The notes under the pieces were generated by a model that was not told the DNA's origin, did no database searches, and saw only the letters and a list, made by a program, of their open reading frames with translations. This document shows, piece after piece, positions 18,378 through 27,163 of a stretch of 61,257 bases of DNA (position 1 is its first letter; the number at the start of each line of letters is the position of its first letter). This stretch comes from an uncultured Candidatus Nemicrothrix sp. (GTDB lineage: Bacteria > Actinomycetota > Acidimicrobiia > Acidimicrobiales > Acidimicrobilacustridaceae). The DNA is taken from contig CAIPQK010000034.1 of the NCBI GenBank assembly GCA_903867185.1, positions 1 to 61,257 on the forward strand. Direction: 5' to 3'. Made by a program: the position numbers and the translations under genes.

Positions 18378-19231
18378 ACTGCGCCGATTTCAGATCCGTT
18401 TGAATCCTGCGTTGGATCGAATACCGGAAGATCAACGAGAGTTGCGGCAATTTCGCCGAGCGGTTTTCCTACACCTGCCCGCAATGTCGCCTCGACACGC
18501 TTCAACATGTTTTGGCGATTGAGCCACCCGACGCGGCTGATCAGCCAACCTCCGTGTTCGTACACATAGAACTTCTCGTCGGGGTCAAACTCCCACGGGT
18601 GACAATAGGTCCACAGCACAGTTTCGGAATGGGCGTTTCGCACACCGCGACGGCGTACCGCCGCCGGCAACAAACGAAGGTAGGTGCCTCCAAGAAACGG
18701 GATCGTGAGCGGTCCCAACTTCATTACTGGACTAGGGAGTTCGATCAAACCCGACGGCCAGAGAAATGGCGTTGTCGGTGCGCCAGGCCAGCCATAAAGC
18801 GGACTACGGGCTGGAAGCACACTCGTTGACACGAGAAAGCCAAGTTCAGAGAGAATCTCTGGAACCCATGGCGTACTCGGGATAAGCGAATACTGAGGAG
18901 CCCGGTAGATCGTGATTTCCTTGCCCGCGAGTTCGGAGAGAATCCGTTTCGCTTCGAGATTGTCTGACCGGAATCGATCGGGCCCAAGTAAATCATTGGG
19001 AATGTGGTGGAGCCCATGCACACCCAGTTCGTGGCCGTCGGCCACCACGCGACCGATGAGCTCGGGATGTCGAGAGGCCAACTCTCCGACACAGAAAAAT
19101 GTTCCCCGTATCTTCAATTCACGGAGCCGATCAAGGATCCGATCGGTGACGAGCCCAACACGTTCTTCTTGGACGCTGGGGTCGGTGCGAAGATCCTCGA
19201 AATCGAGGGTGAAACTGACCGACCGATCCAT
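18374..19231 (-). CDS. Polysaccharide deacetylase (NodB fold)
   Basis: The 285-residue protein shows SFTLDFED at residues 6-13, where Asp10 and its neighbours form the catalytic/metal motif, and GHELGVHGLHH at 66-76, giving zinc-binding histidines. IYRAPQYS and TYCHPWEFD are the next conserved motifs. The D-F-E-D form resembles the XrtA-associated exopolysaccharide deacetylases. It removes acetyl groups from N-acetylated sugars. No signal peptide is visible, so it probably acts on cytoplasmic lipid-linked sugars. A TTG three codons earlier overlaps the TACACT -10 (19240-19245), which makes the ATG at 19231 the better start. It is the first gene of a three-gene operon. Confidence 0.85.
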   Translation of the reverse strand: MDRSVSFTLDFEDLRTDPSVQEERVGLVTDRILDRLRELKIRGTFFCVGELASRHPELIGRVVADGHELGVHGLHHIPNDLLGPDRFRSDNLEAKRILSELAGKEITIYRAPQYSLIPSTPWVPEILSELGFLVSTSVLPARSPLYGWPGAPTTPFLWPSGLIELPSPVMKLGPLTIPFLGGTYLRLLPAAVRRRGVRNAHSETVLWTYCHPWEFDPDEKFYVYEHGGWLISRVGWLNRQNMLKRVEATLRAGVGKPLGEIAATLVDLPVFDPTQDSNGSEIGAV

Positions 19232-19239
19232 GGTTGCCA

Positions 19240-19245
19240 AGTGTA
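19240..19245 (-). promoter_or_regulatory. -10 box TACACT, near-leaderless
   Basis: On the minus strand TACACT ends 8 nt before the ATG of the deacetylase gene, predicting a leader of 0-2 nt. No Shine-Dalgarno sequence could fit. Confidence 0.45.
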
Positions 19246-19334
19246 GGCATCAGACCTTGAATGCCTGAGCCCGCCCCGAGCCGGCTCAGTGCTCATGGCA
19301 AGATGAGACCTCAGTTCGACCCGATGGGAGATCG

Positions 19335-21293
19335 ATGGCGCAGCCGCAGACCGATATCGCGCCTGACGCATCGACCCATTCGTCTTCGAGGCGGTGGCGG
19401 CCAGGGCTCGACGGACTTCGGGCGCTGGCCGTTCTCGGCGTCATGGCCTACCACGAGCCCAACGTGAAGCTGCCGGGTGGGTTTTTGGGAGTCGACCTCT
19501 TTTTCGTGCTCTCTGGATTCCTCATCACCGGTCTCCTTCTCGAAGAGCGGCATCGCTCTGAAACGCTTTCACTTCGCTCATTTTGGAATCGGCGCGCTCG
19601 TCGACTGCTTCCTGCACTCGCTGCTCTCCTCCTTGCAGTCGTCATCGCAACAACAATCCTTGGTGATGTTTCTCAACGGCACGATTTACCGGGAGGCGTT
19701 CTCTCGGCAGTGCTCTACGTCTCTAATTGGAATCTGATTGCTCACCACCAGAGCTACTTCGATCAGTTCGCCTCTCTCTCACCGCTCCAACATCTTTGGA
19801 GTCTCGCAATAGAAGAGCAGTTCTATCTGGTCTGGCCACTCGTGGTCATCGCGTGTCTCAGTCGAAGCAGACAACTTCTCATCGCGGTAACTGCTGTTGC
19901 AACAGTCATAAGTATCGGTCTGATGATGTTTTTTCTTGGTAGTGGCGACCCATCACGCAGTTACTACGGAACCGATACCCGAGCATTCGCCTTGCTCATT
20001 GGAGCGTTAGGCGCGCTCTACGCTTGGCATTTGCGGCCATCTGGGAGAAAGGCACTCTTGGCCAGTGTCTTCGGGCTCGGGGCCCTCACCGTGTCTCTCT
20101 TTTTCATCCATGACAACGCCCGATGGATGTACCGCGGCGGCTTTGTTCTCTTTGCTGTGCTGGCTCTCGGCTTGATCGTTCTCGCTTCGGGCAACAACGT
20201 CGTCTCCAAAACGATGTCGCATCCGATCCTTCGCAAGATTGGTTTCCTTTCCTACGCGCTCTATCTGTGGCACTGGCCGATCCGAGTGTTTGCAACTGAC
20301 ACTCGTCTCAGACTCCCCGACACTGGTGTTGGAACCTTTGCCGGAATCGCAGTTCGTCTGGCACTCACGTTTGCAGCTGCATGGCTGTCAATGGAACTTA
20401 TAGAAAGATGGTTCCGACATTCGACTCTCGGAGTCGCCAGATTCGGCATCGCATGGGCCGTGATTGGTTCCATTCTGGTTGCATCTGCTTTCATCGCAGC
20501 ACCCTCAGTCGGCTCAACAGTCGCTGCAAACTTTGGTACTGATCAGGCCGCTCAACGACAGAAAAATCTCCAACCTCAGGGCAACTCAGCGCGCCCCACA
20601 CTCATGATCGTTGGCGACTCGGTAGCGATCACAGTCGATAGCGGAATTCGACGTGTCATTGGGCCAAATGTGTCGGTAGTCGGTGGAGCTGAGCTTGGAT
20701 GTGCGCTTCTCACTTCGCCGAAAGTCATGACGTTCACCGGCAAATGGGAATCGACGGGTTCCGCGTGCCCCGATCACAACGCGTATTGGTCGCAACTTGT
20801 AGTTGCCCAGAATCCCGATGTCGTCGTCATGCTGATGGGCGCTTGGGATCTCTATGCACGTGATTGGGGTAACGGTGCAGTCGCCCCGGGTGATCCTGAG
20901 TTCGATCAGCACTATCAGCAGGCCATGAACGATGCACTAGAGACACTTTCGGCGAAAGGCGCTGAAATCATCGTGCTCACTACGCCATGCTTTGAGCCGT
21001 TGCCAGGCGAAAAAGCCGGCCCTCAGTACGACCTCGAACGCGTCCAACGCATCGCTCAACTCCAGCGAGAATCGGTTGAAGCATTCAACAGTTCGGATCC
21101 CGCTGCGTCAGCGTCGATCGTTGACCTGCAATCGATCACCTGCGACAACGGGTTTACGCAAACGCGCGACGGGGTCGCGTGGCGTCCAGATGGCGTCCAT
21201 TTCTCTATTGAGGGGTCGCAGGTCGCCGCACGATGGGTTCTCGCCTCGCTTCCTGCTTCTGCTCGATCTCGCCTCAACCTGCCGAACAATTGA
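19335..21293 (+). CDS. Acyltransferase-3 / SGNH O-acyltransferase (paralogue 2)
   Basis: The 652-residue protein has the acyltransferase-3 domain with LDGLRALAVLGVMAYHEP near residue 27 and GVDLFFVLSGFLITGLLLEE, about ten helices, FQHFW-like LQHLWSLAIEEQFYLVWPL, then an external SGNH domain with IVGDSVAI and a late RPDGVHFSIEG giving the Asp/His pair. It should O-acetylate or otherwise acylate an outer glycan. The ATG follows GGGAG by 6 nt. The next gene is a third paralogue in the same direction with a 108-bp gap, and the divergent neighbour is the deacetylase, so acylation and deacylation genes sit back to back. Confidence 0.9.
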   Translation: MAQPQTDIAPDASTHSSSRRWRPGLDGLRALAVLGVMAYHEPNVKLPGGFLGVDLFFVLSGFLITGLLLEERHRSETLSLRSFWNRRARRLLPALAALLLAVVIATTILGDVSQRHDLPGGVLSAVLYVSNWNLIAHHQSYFDQFASLSPLQHLWSLAIEEQFYLVWPLVVIACLSRSRQLLIAVTAVATVISIGLMMFFLGSGDPSRSYYGTDTRAFALLIGALGALYAWHLRPSGRKALLASVFGLGALTVSLFFIHDNARWMYRGGFVLFAVLALGLIVLASGNNVVSKTMSHPILRKIGFLSYALYLWHWPIRVFATDTRLRLPDTGVGTFAGIAVRLALTFAAAWLSMELIERWFRHSTLGVARFGIAWAVIGSILVASAFIAAPSVGSTVAANFGTDQAAQRQKNLQPQGNSARPTLMIVGDSVAITVDSGIRRVIGPNVSVVGGAELGCALLTSPKVMTFTGKWESTGSACPDHNAYWSQLVVAQNPDVVVMLMGAWDLYARDWGNGAVAPGDPEFDQHYQQAMNDALETLSAKGAEIIVLTTPCFEPLPGEKAGPQYDLERVQRIAQLQRESVEAFNSSDPAASASIVDLQSITCDNGFTQTRDGVAWRPDGVHFSIEGSQVAARWVLASLPASARSRLNLPNN

Positions 21294-21401
21294 CGAACCG
21301 CGAAAGCGCCGTCTTCACGAAGCGACAGGGAGCGTCCGAGGCCCTGTGTCAGAATCTACGAAGGCTCAACAAGCGCGAGCCAGAGGGGCAATAACGAACG
21401 C

Positions 21402-23504
21402 ATGACGGTCACGAGGGACGACCAGGGGAACCAGGCCGACGACGCTGGCGCTGACCCCATTGCTGCTGCAATTGCAGCCGCAATAATCGACGACGGCCCG
21501 ATCGATGGGGCAGCGGTAACGACAGTCAAGAAACTTGACCACATGCCCGCCCTCGACGGAATGCGCGGCCTTTTCGTCATTCTCGGTCCGATGATGTATC
21601 ACTTCGCTCCGTATTTCATCCCAGGAGGAATGTTCTCTCTCGACTTCTTTTTCGTGATGTCGAGTTTCCTCATCGTTTCTCTCGCCCTCAATGAGTGGGA
21701 CCGAACCGGGAATTTCAAAGTCGGGGCGTACGCCTCTCGTCGAGCACGTCGACTCATGCCTGCCCTGATGGTCTGTTTCGTTGTTGTCGCGTTTGCGACA
21801 GCTTTCATCATTGACCCCGCACAGATCGCAAAATGGACTTCAGGTACAACAGCGGGCATGGCTTGGGTTGCCAACTGGAAAGAAATTTTTTCCCACAACA
21901 ACTATTTCGACGCCAGCCAGTATTCGAATCCGCAGCCATTCAGGCACGTCTGGTCATTTGCAGTTGAAGAGCAGTTCTACCTCTTCGCACCGTTTTTCCT
22001 CATTCTCTGCATGCGCTGGATCGGACGACGATGGCTCACGATCCTCTCGGTAGGCGGCGCAATAGCGTCAGCTATTTGGATGTCGATTGTCTTCGATCCG
22101 AATAACCCTGCGACCCTCGCTCGTGCCTATTACGGAACTGACACTCGAGCCTTTGCACTTTTCCTCGGCATCGCCATGGCAGCAGTGTTTTCTCGCTGGG
22201 GCCCACCACGCACTCGTTGGGGTCACTGGCTCACGCAATTCCTAGGATTGATTTCCTCAATCGTCTTCGTCATTTTTCTCTTCACTGAGAGCGAAAAGTC
22301 GGCATGGATGTTTGAATATGGCGGATTCTTTCTCGTCGCGCTCCTTGCCGTCTTCATGACGAGGTCAGTCACCACCAAAACCGGTTGGATGCATTGGTTC
22401 TACAAAAACCGGTTTTTGATGTGGGCAGGTCGTCTCGGCTTCGGGCTCTACCTGTATCACTGGCTTGTCTACATCGTTGTTGATAGCGACAAGTCCCCAG
22501 ATAAACCCGGCCTCAACTCTTTCAAGGACATGGCGCTTGGTTTCGGACTCACATTCCTTCTGGCTTGGCTGAGTTACAAATACATCGAGAAGCCTTTCCT
22601 CAAGGGACGCTGGCCCGGTTGGAAGTTCGCTGCAGGCATGGGCGGTGCAGTAATCCTCGCGCTCGCCTTCTTGCTGTATGCCAATACCGTCCGCGCTCCG
22701 AAGGCATCTGCGGCCAACAACCCACTCGCAGTCCAACAACAAGGGGCGACTCCTATCGCCCTAGGCGAAGGCAAAGCGTGCGTGGCCCCCGCAGGCAGTA
22801 ATCCAACGCGCGTGTTGGTCGTCGGTGATTCGGTGATGTATCAGATGGGACTTGCTCTCTCTGATTGGTGCGCCGATCATCCGGGCCAAATCATGGTCTT
22901 CAACGAAGCACACCTCGGCTGCGGGACGACACGCGGTGGCGAAAAACTTTATGAAGAAGGTCCAGGATCTATGGGCGCGGTCTGCGCAACGTGGGCTGAT
23001 CCAGTCGATCCTCGTCTGGTGCCTGATCCCGAGGTGGTTTCGTGGGTCTCTGCCATTGATCTCTATCGACCCGATGTCGTACTCAGCTACGCGAGCGCAT
23101 GGGATTCAATCGACCGGAAAGTTCCACAGCTCGGTGACAAATGGCTTCGTCCCGGCGACGCGTCCTACGACGCGTTTTTGAAATCTGAATACAGCGAGGC
23201 GCTCAAGGTCCTCTCCGCTCATGACACGAGCGTTGTTTGGCTCGTATCACCGCACCTCGACCGAACGAGCCAATTCAATAGTCCCGAACGAGTCGATCGG
23301 ATGAATGCCATCGTGCTTCCCCTTGTCAAAGGACTCCCTCGTTTCACCGTGATCGATTACCAGAAGTACTTGGGGTCCACCGGAGGAGCGAAAGACAAAT
23401 CCATACGTGCCGATGGCGTCCACATACGCGAAGACCAGCTGCAGACTGTTGCCGATTGGTTGGCCCCGCAGCTCGTTGACGCGAAAACACAGAAGTCGAA
23501 CTGA
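21402..23504 (+). CDS. Acyltransferase-3 / SGNH O-acyltransferase (paralogue 3)
   Basis: The 700-residue protein has an unusual hydrophilic, alanine-rich N-terminal tail of about 45 residues before LDGMRGLFVILGPMMYHFAP and LDFFFVMSSFLIVSLALNE. WSFAVEEQFYLFAPFF and YGTDTRAFALFLG follow, as in the two paralogues. The SGNH domain begins at VVGDSVMYQ and ends with RADGVHIRED. Compared with the paralogues the usual LSGF is MSSF. Only a weak ribosome-binding site (AGAGGGG about 13 nt upstream) precedes the ATG. A strong hairpin follows the stop. It is the last gene of the envelope locus. Confidence 0.88.
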   Translation: MTVTRDDQGNQADDAGADPIAAAIAAAIIDDGPIDGAAVTTVKKLDHMPALDGMRGLFVILGPMMYHFAPYFIPGGMFSLDFFFVMSSFLIVSLALNEWDRTGNFKVGAYASRRARRLMPALMVCFVVVAFATAFIIDPAQIAKWTSGTTAGMAWVANWKEIFSHNNYFDASQYSNPQPFRHVWSFAVEEQFYLFAPFFLILCMRWIGRRWLTILSVGGAIASAIWMSIVFDPNNPATLARAYYGTDTRAFALFLGIAMAAVFSRWGPPRTRWGHWLTQFLGLISSIVFVIFLFTESEKSAWMFEYGGFFLVALLAVFMTRSVTTKTGWMHWFYKNRFLMWAGRLGFGLYLYHWLVYIVVDSDKSPDKPGLNSFKDMALGFGLTFLLAWLSYKYIEKPFLKGRWPGWKFAAGMGGAVILALAFLLYANTVRAPKASAANNPLAVQQQGATPIALGEGKACVAPAGSNPTRVLVVGDSVMYQMGLALSDWCADHPGQIMVFNEAHLGCGTTRGGEKLYEEGPGSMGAVCATWADPVDPRLVPDPEVVSWVSAIDLYRPDVVLSYASAWDSIDRKVPQLGDKWLRPGDASYDAFLKSEYSEALKVLSAHDTSVVWLVSPHLDRTSQFNSPERVDRMNAIVLPLVKGLPRFTVIDYQKYLGSTGGAKDKSIRADGVHIREDQLQTVADWLAPQLVDAKTQKSN

Positions 23505-23516
23505 ACTTCCAAAACG

Positions 23517-23554
23517 AACTGCGCCCTGCCGCCGACAGGCAACAGGGCGCAGTT
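23517..23554. terminator. Strong hairpin between convergent genes
   Basis: AACTGCGCCCTG (23517-23528) and CAGGGCGCAGTT (23543-23554) form a perfect 12-bp stem with a 14-nt loop between the end of the third acyltransferase gene and the end of the MaoC gene. Its position serves both strands. A U-tract is poor on either side. Confidence 0.75.
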
Positions 23555-23574
23555 GACATCTGAATCACTCGCGC

Positions 23575-24045
23575 TCAGCGAGGCGGCGTATACAGCACCT
23601 GCATCTTGTAGAGAAGCGCTGGACGATCGGAACCTTCAGCCGCAATTTCTGCTTCGGTCGTAATCAGCGTGCCTTTGGGTTTTGCTTCCGCCTTCACGAG
23701 ACGCGAACGAGCGTGCACCTTGGCTCCAGCAGGAACTGGCGACAAAAACCGAAGCCCTTCGGCGCCGTAGTTCACTGCGCTGCCGTTGCCCGTGAGTTTG
23801 ACGGGGAACGTCGCCAACTTGGGCATCAGGCTAAGTGTGAGAAATCCGTGAGCGACGGGTCCGCCAAACGGACTCTCCTTGAGTGAACGCTCAACATCAA
23901 TGTGGATCCACTGACGATCGCCAGTGAGCTCAGCAAAATCGTTGATCATCTGCTGTGTCACTTCGATTGATTCACCCCACTCACCAAACTCTTCGCTGGC
24001 AAGCGCGTTAATTGCTTCGATGTCGTCGAACTTCACTTCGGCCAT
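23575..24045 (-). CDS. MaoC-like (R)-specific enoyl-CoA hydratase
   Basis: The 156-residue hot-dog protein has the hydratase-2 motif FAELTGDRQWIHIDVERS, with the catalytic Asp and His five residues apart, and GPVAHGFLTLSL after it. MaoC-family proteins hydrate trans-2-enoyl-CoA to the (R)-3-hydroxyacyl-CoA or dehydrate in the reverse direction. I use ATG 24045, which has AGAGGTGG upstream, not the longer frame from 24129. It diverges from an acyl-CoA dehydrogenase gene, which makes the substrate for such a hydratase, so a shared beta-oxidation role is likely. A TACTAT -10 is visible near 24097-24102 on the minus strand. Confidence 0.88.
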   Translation of the reverse strand: MAEVKFDDIEAINALASEEFGEWGESIEVTQQMINDFAELTGDRQWIHIDVERSLKESPFGGPVAHGFLTLSLMPKLATFPVKLTGNGSAVNYGAEGLRFLSPVPAGAKVHARSRLVKAEAKPKGTLITTEAEIAAEGSDRPALLYKMQVLYTPPR

Positions 24046-24174
24046 GGTCCACCTCTGGTCTTCACTCAGGCCGGGCACTCCCGGCTCTCTGGTTGCGATA
24101 GTAACGGCTGCTGCTCGCCTCGCTTCCAACCGCTAACCCCAGTCAACGCCTGTGCGCCCAGAGCCCACGCTGCG

Positions 24175-24180
24175 TAACCT
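24175..24180 (+). promoter_or_regulatory. -10 box TAACCT, leaderless
   Basis: TAACCT ends 7 nt before the ATG at 24188, so transcription should begin at or next to the start codon. There is no Shine-Dalgarno sequence upstream. Confidence 0.55.
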
Positions 24181-24187
24181 CTCCGTC

Positions 24188-25393
24188 ATGAGCGCGACTG
24201 ATGCCAACACCCTCGTCGAAGACCGTCTCTCCACTCTCCTAGAAGAACTCGACCCGAGGACTGCCGACAACGTCACCTTCAGGGGACGCCAGTACGACCT
24301 CGGGCTGGCATGGGTTCATTTCCCTGTTGGTCGAGGTGGACTTGGCCTCGCGCCTACCGCCCAAAGAGAGATCGACCGGAGACTCCGAGAAGCCGGAGCA
24401 GCTTCGATCGAGACTCGATTCTTTTTTGGCATCACCATGGCAGGACCAACAATCGCAACCCATGGAACTGACGAGCAGTGTGCCACTCTTTTGCGGCGCA
24501 TCTTCACCGGCGAAGATGCCTGGTGTCAGCTCTTCTCGGAACCAGGGGCTGGATCCGATCTCGCAGGACTCGGTTGTCGCGCCGTCAGGGACGGCGACGA
24601 GTGGGTCATCACTGGCCAGAAGGTCTGGAACACGCTTGCCCACCTCGCCAGCCGCGGAATGCTTGTCGCCCGCACCGACCCCAACGCGCCGAAGCACAAG
24701 GGACTCACCTACTTTGCGCTCGATATGCACGCCCCCGGCGTTGAAGTTCGTCCGCTTCGTCAGATGACAGGTGAAGCGGAATTTAACGAGGTGTATCTCA
24801 CAGAAGTACGAGTCCCCGATTCCGACCGCATCGGTGATGTCGGTGAAGGCTGGCGCGTCTCAATGACCACGCTCGCAAACGAGCGAACGACAATCGGTGG
24901 TGGCGGTGGCGGAGTCCCCCAGCGCGGCTCGGGAGCGATCGCTGAAGCCCTTCGTCTTTGGGCCGACGATTCATCAGCGCACACCGCAGTCACACGAGAT
25001 CGACTCATGCAACTGTGGATTTCGGCAGAGGTTTTGCGGCTCACAAATATTCGCGCCTCACAGAACCGACGTATTGGAAACCCCGGACCAGAGGGTTCGA
25101 TTGCCAAATTGCAGTTCGCCGAGGTCAATAAGGACATCTACGAGTTCTGCGTTGAATTGCTCGGAGCCAAAGCTCTCGTCGGTTACGACTACACGATGGT
25201 CAGGTCAGACAACATTGGACTCACTGGCCCGCCTGGGACCTCTCGCAAAATGTTCCTACGATCACGTGCGAACTCCATCGAGGGCGGAACTTCGGAAATT
25301 CAGCGAAATATTCTTGGTGAGCGAGTGCTCGGACTTCCTGGAGAACCTCGTGTCGACAAAGAACTTCCCTGGATCGATGTTCCCCGAAACTAA
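24188..25393 (+). CDS. Acyl-CoA dehydrogenase
   Basis: The 401-residue flavoprotein has the acyl-CoA dehydrogenase pattern: CQLFSEPGAGSDLAGL, which contacts FAD and substrate, WVITGQKVWNT, EVYLTEVRVPD, and the C-terminal ANSIEGGTSEIQRNILGERVLGLP, where the Glu of SIEGG is at the catalytic base position of the FadE17/IBR-like group. It oxidises an acyl-CoA to the trans-2-enoyl-CoA. A longer frame from 24152 exists, but the leaderless -10 box at 24175 supports ATG 24188. The next gene, a thioesterase, starts 9 bp after its stop in the same direction. Chain-length or steroid preference is unknown. Confidence 0.92.
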   Translation: MSATDANTLVEDRLSTLLEELDPRTADNVTFRGRQYDLGLAWVHFPVGRGGLGLAPTAQREIDRRLREAGAASIETRFFFGITMAGPTIATHGTDEQCATLLRRIFTGEDAWCQLFSEPGAGSDLAGLGCRAVRDGDEWVITGQKVWNTLAHLASRGMLVARTDPNAPKHKGLTYFALDMHAPGVEVRPLRQMTGEAEFNEVYLTEVRVPDSDRIGDVGEGWRVSMTTLANERTTIGGGGGGVPQRGSGAIAEALRLWADDSSAHTAVTRDRLMQLWISAEVLRLTNIRASQNRRIGNPGPEGSIAKLQFAEVNKDIYEFCVELLGAKALVGYDYTMVRSDNIGLTGPPGTSRKMFLRSRANSIEGGTSEIQRNILGERVLGLPGEPRVDKELPWIDVPRN

Positions 25394-25402
25394 GAAGCCC
25401 TC

Positions 25403-25834
25403 TTGAGAGTCTCACTCGACATTCCAACCGACGCGACCTCCTATGCGTTTTCGCATGACATTCGTGTTCGCTTTGCCGAAACCGATGCCATGGGTGTGGC
25501 TCATCACTCGTCGTACATCGCGTGGCTCGAAGTCGCGCGCGTTGAGTTTCTGCGCTCTCTTGGAACTCCGTACCCGGAGATACGCGCTCAGGGCGTTGAC
25601 CTTGCTGTCCTAGAACTCTTTATGAACTACCGGGTATCGGCACGGTTCGACGATCTCGTCACTGTTCACACACGAGTGTCGAAACTGAAAGGTGCAACCT
25701 TTCAGATGGACTACCTGCTTCGCGTCGAGGATCAGATCAGCGCTTTGGGTACAACTGTCCACGGGGTCGTCGACCCTGAAGGTCGTGCTACCCGCATGCC
25801 CACCTGGCTTCGAGAGCTCCTCGAAGGGGCCTAA
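25403..25834 (+). CDS. Acyl-CoA thioesterase, YbgC/4HBT family
   Basis: The 143-residue hot-dog protein contains VRFAETDAMGVAHHSSYIAWLEVARVEF at residues about 20-48, the 4-hydroxybenzoyl-CoA thioesterase signature in which Asp (ETDAMG) is catalytic. It cleaves short or aromatic acyl-CoA esters. The start is a TTG 9 bp after the acyl-CoA dehydrogenase stop, so both are probably one transcript. No better in-frame ATG lies before the motif. It converges on the crotonase gene with 3 bp between stops. Confidence 0.85.
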   Translation: MRVSLDIPTDATSYAFSHDIRVRFAETDAMGVAHHSSYIAWLEVARVEFLRSLGTPYPEIRAQGVDLAVLELFMNYRVSARFDDLVTVHTRVSKLKGATFQMDYLLRVEDQISALGTTVHGVVDPEGRATRMPTWLRELLEGA

Positions 25835-25837
25835 GGC

Positions 25838-26641
25838 TCAGTCTCTGAAGACTGGCTTCCGGCCTTCCGCGCGGGCAGCGACTGATTCATCCCAGTTCTT
25901 TGTTGTGAGCCGCACATAAAGCTGTGCAGTCATTTCATTGCGCATATGTGAGCGGAAACTTGTCGATTCGAGGCCACCCAGAATCATCTTCTTCGTGAGC
26001 TCAATTCCTACTCGGCTAAGACCCGCTATCTGATCTGCGATTTCGATGGCCGTGTTGAGAAGCTCCGACCGGGCAACGACTCGGGATACAAGGCCGGCGC
26101 GCTCAGCTTCCTCTACGCCCATGTCCCGGCCGGTCAACATCAATTCACTCGAGCGACCCGCTCCGATGATTCTCGGGAGAATAAAACTCAGCCCGAGCTC
26201 AGTAGCAGTAAGTCCGTTGTTGATTCCGGCAGCGCGGAAATATGCCTCGTGTGAAGCAACACGGATATCGCATGCTGCGGCTAGACAGAGACCTCCACCA
26301 ATGGCGGCACCATTGATCGCGGCAATGACTGGCTGCGGCATATCTTGAATTCCCAAGATGATGTCATCGAGCAACTTGCCGGCTCGCTGTGCAATAACTG
26401 TGGGGGTCAAACCCTCAATATGAGGAATGGTTCCCGACACTTTCTGATCGGCTCCGGAACAGAATCCCTCTCCGGCCCCGGTGATGATGACGGCTCTGGT
26501 GTCGTTGTCGTGGGCTACTTCCTCGAGCGTTTCCTTCAAGGGCAGCATCACGTCAAAGGCCATTGCGTTCATACGCTCAGGGCGATTCAACGTGATGACG
26601 GTGACACGCGGATTTGGCTTTTCGATCACGACAAAAGACAC
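25838..26641 (-). CDS. Enoyl-CoA hydratase/isomerase (EchA12-like)
   Basis: The 267-residue crotonase has NRPERMNAM, the oxyanion-hole loop GEGFCSGAD, AAINGAAIGGGLCLAAACD and NNGLTATELGLSFILPRIIG. The TELGLS acidic residue lies where one crotonase subgroup keeps its catalytic acid, whereas the first hydratase Glu is Cys (GGGLC). Members of this subgroup act as hydratases or isomerases in fatty-acid or sterol breakdown. The GTG start has AGGGGGA 3 nt upstream and a TAGGGT -10 at 26673-26678. It runs convergent to the acyl-CoA dehydrogenase/thioesterase pair. Confidence 0.88.
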   Translation of the reverse strand: MSFVVIEKPNPRVTVITLNRPERMNAMAFDVMLPLKETLEEVAHDNDTRAVIITGAGEGFCSGADQKVSGTIPHIEGLTPTVIAQRAGKLLDDIILGIQDMPQPVIAAINGAAIGGGLCLAAACDIRVASHEAYFRAAGINNGLTATELGLSFILPRIIGAGRSSELMLTGRDMGVEEAERAGLVSRVVARSELLNTAIEIADQIAGLSRVGIELTKKMILGGLESTSFRSHMRNEMTAQLYVRLTTKNWDESVAARAEGRKPVFRD

Positions 26642-26672
26642 AGTTCCCCCTCAAAATACTCCGGATGAAGGC

Positions 26673-26678
26673 ACCCTA
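26673..26678 (-). promoter_or_regulatory. -10 box TAGGGT for the crotonase gene
   Basis: On the minus strand TAGGGT predicts a start near 26666 and a leader of about 25 nt containing AGGGGGA (26645-26651). The rest of the 242-bp gap to the small protein gene at 26884 shows no other clear element. Confidence 0.45.
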
Positions 26679-26883
26679 GCCATCAATTACCCGCTTCATT
26701 CAGGGGATGTGGCGTAGAACCCCGCCGGGATGCACGGACTCAGCCCTGCAAACCGGTAACGTCAATCACGGCCTCAGCGAAGCCCGACCATGAATTTGTC
26801 GATGCCGTCTGCTCAGACTCGGCGCGACTCTCCAGTATGAAACAACCAGTTCGGCGGCACTACGTCGACAAAGGAGGCCCCAT

Positions 26884-27162
26884 ATGGGTGCCCAGAGAAC
26901 AAGCTTCGAAAAACTTCAACGTGACCGAAACAAGAAGGCAAAGCAAGCCCTGAAGCGAGAACGTCGTCAAACCGGCGAAACGGGAATTGGTGAAGACGGC
27001 GAAGAAATCCTCGTCGAACTCAGCACTGAAGGCGAGTTGTCGGCTGCAGAACTGCTTGCGCAGATCGAACTCATCCACAAACAACTCGATGACAAAGTCA
27101 TCGACTTTGACGAGTTCGAAGAACGGAAGATTGACCTCATGTCTCGTCTTCCGATTGATTGA
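26884..27162 (+). CDS. Small basic/coiled conserved hypothetical protein
   Basis: The 92-residue protein has a strongly basic first third (FEKLQRDRNKKAKQALKRERRQ), a short acidic linker, and a C-terminal segment SAAELLAQIELIHKQLDDKVIDFDEFEERKIDLMSRL that should form two helices. I recall similar small proteins in other actinobacteria but know no function; the basic helix could bind nucleic acid. An almost ideal AAAGGAGG lies 7 nt before the ATG, suggesting high translation. It stands alone, convergent with the nitronate monooxygenase-like gene (stops 1 bp apart). Confidence 0.75.
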   Translation: MGAQRTSFEKLQRDRNKKAKQALKRERRQTGETGIGEDGEEILVELSTEGELSAAELLAQIELIHKQLDDKVIDFDEFEERKIDLMSRLPID

Positions 27163-27163
27163 T

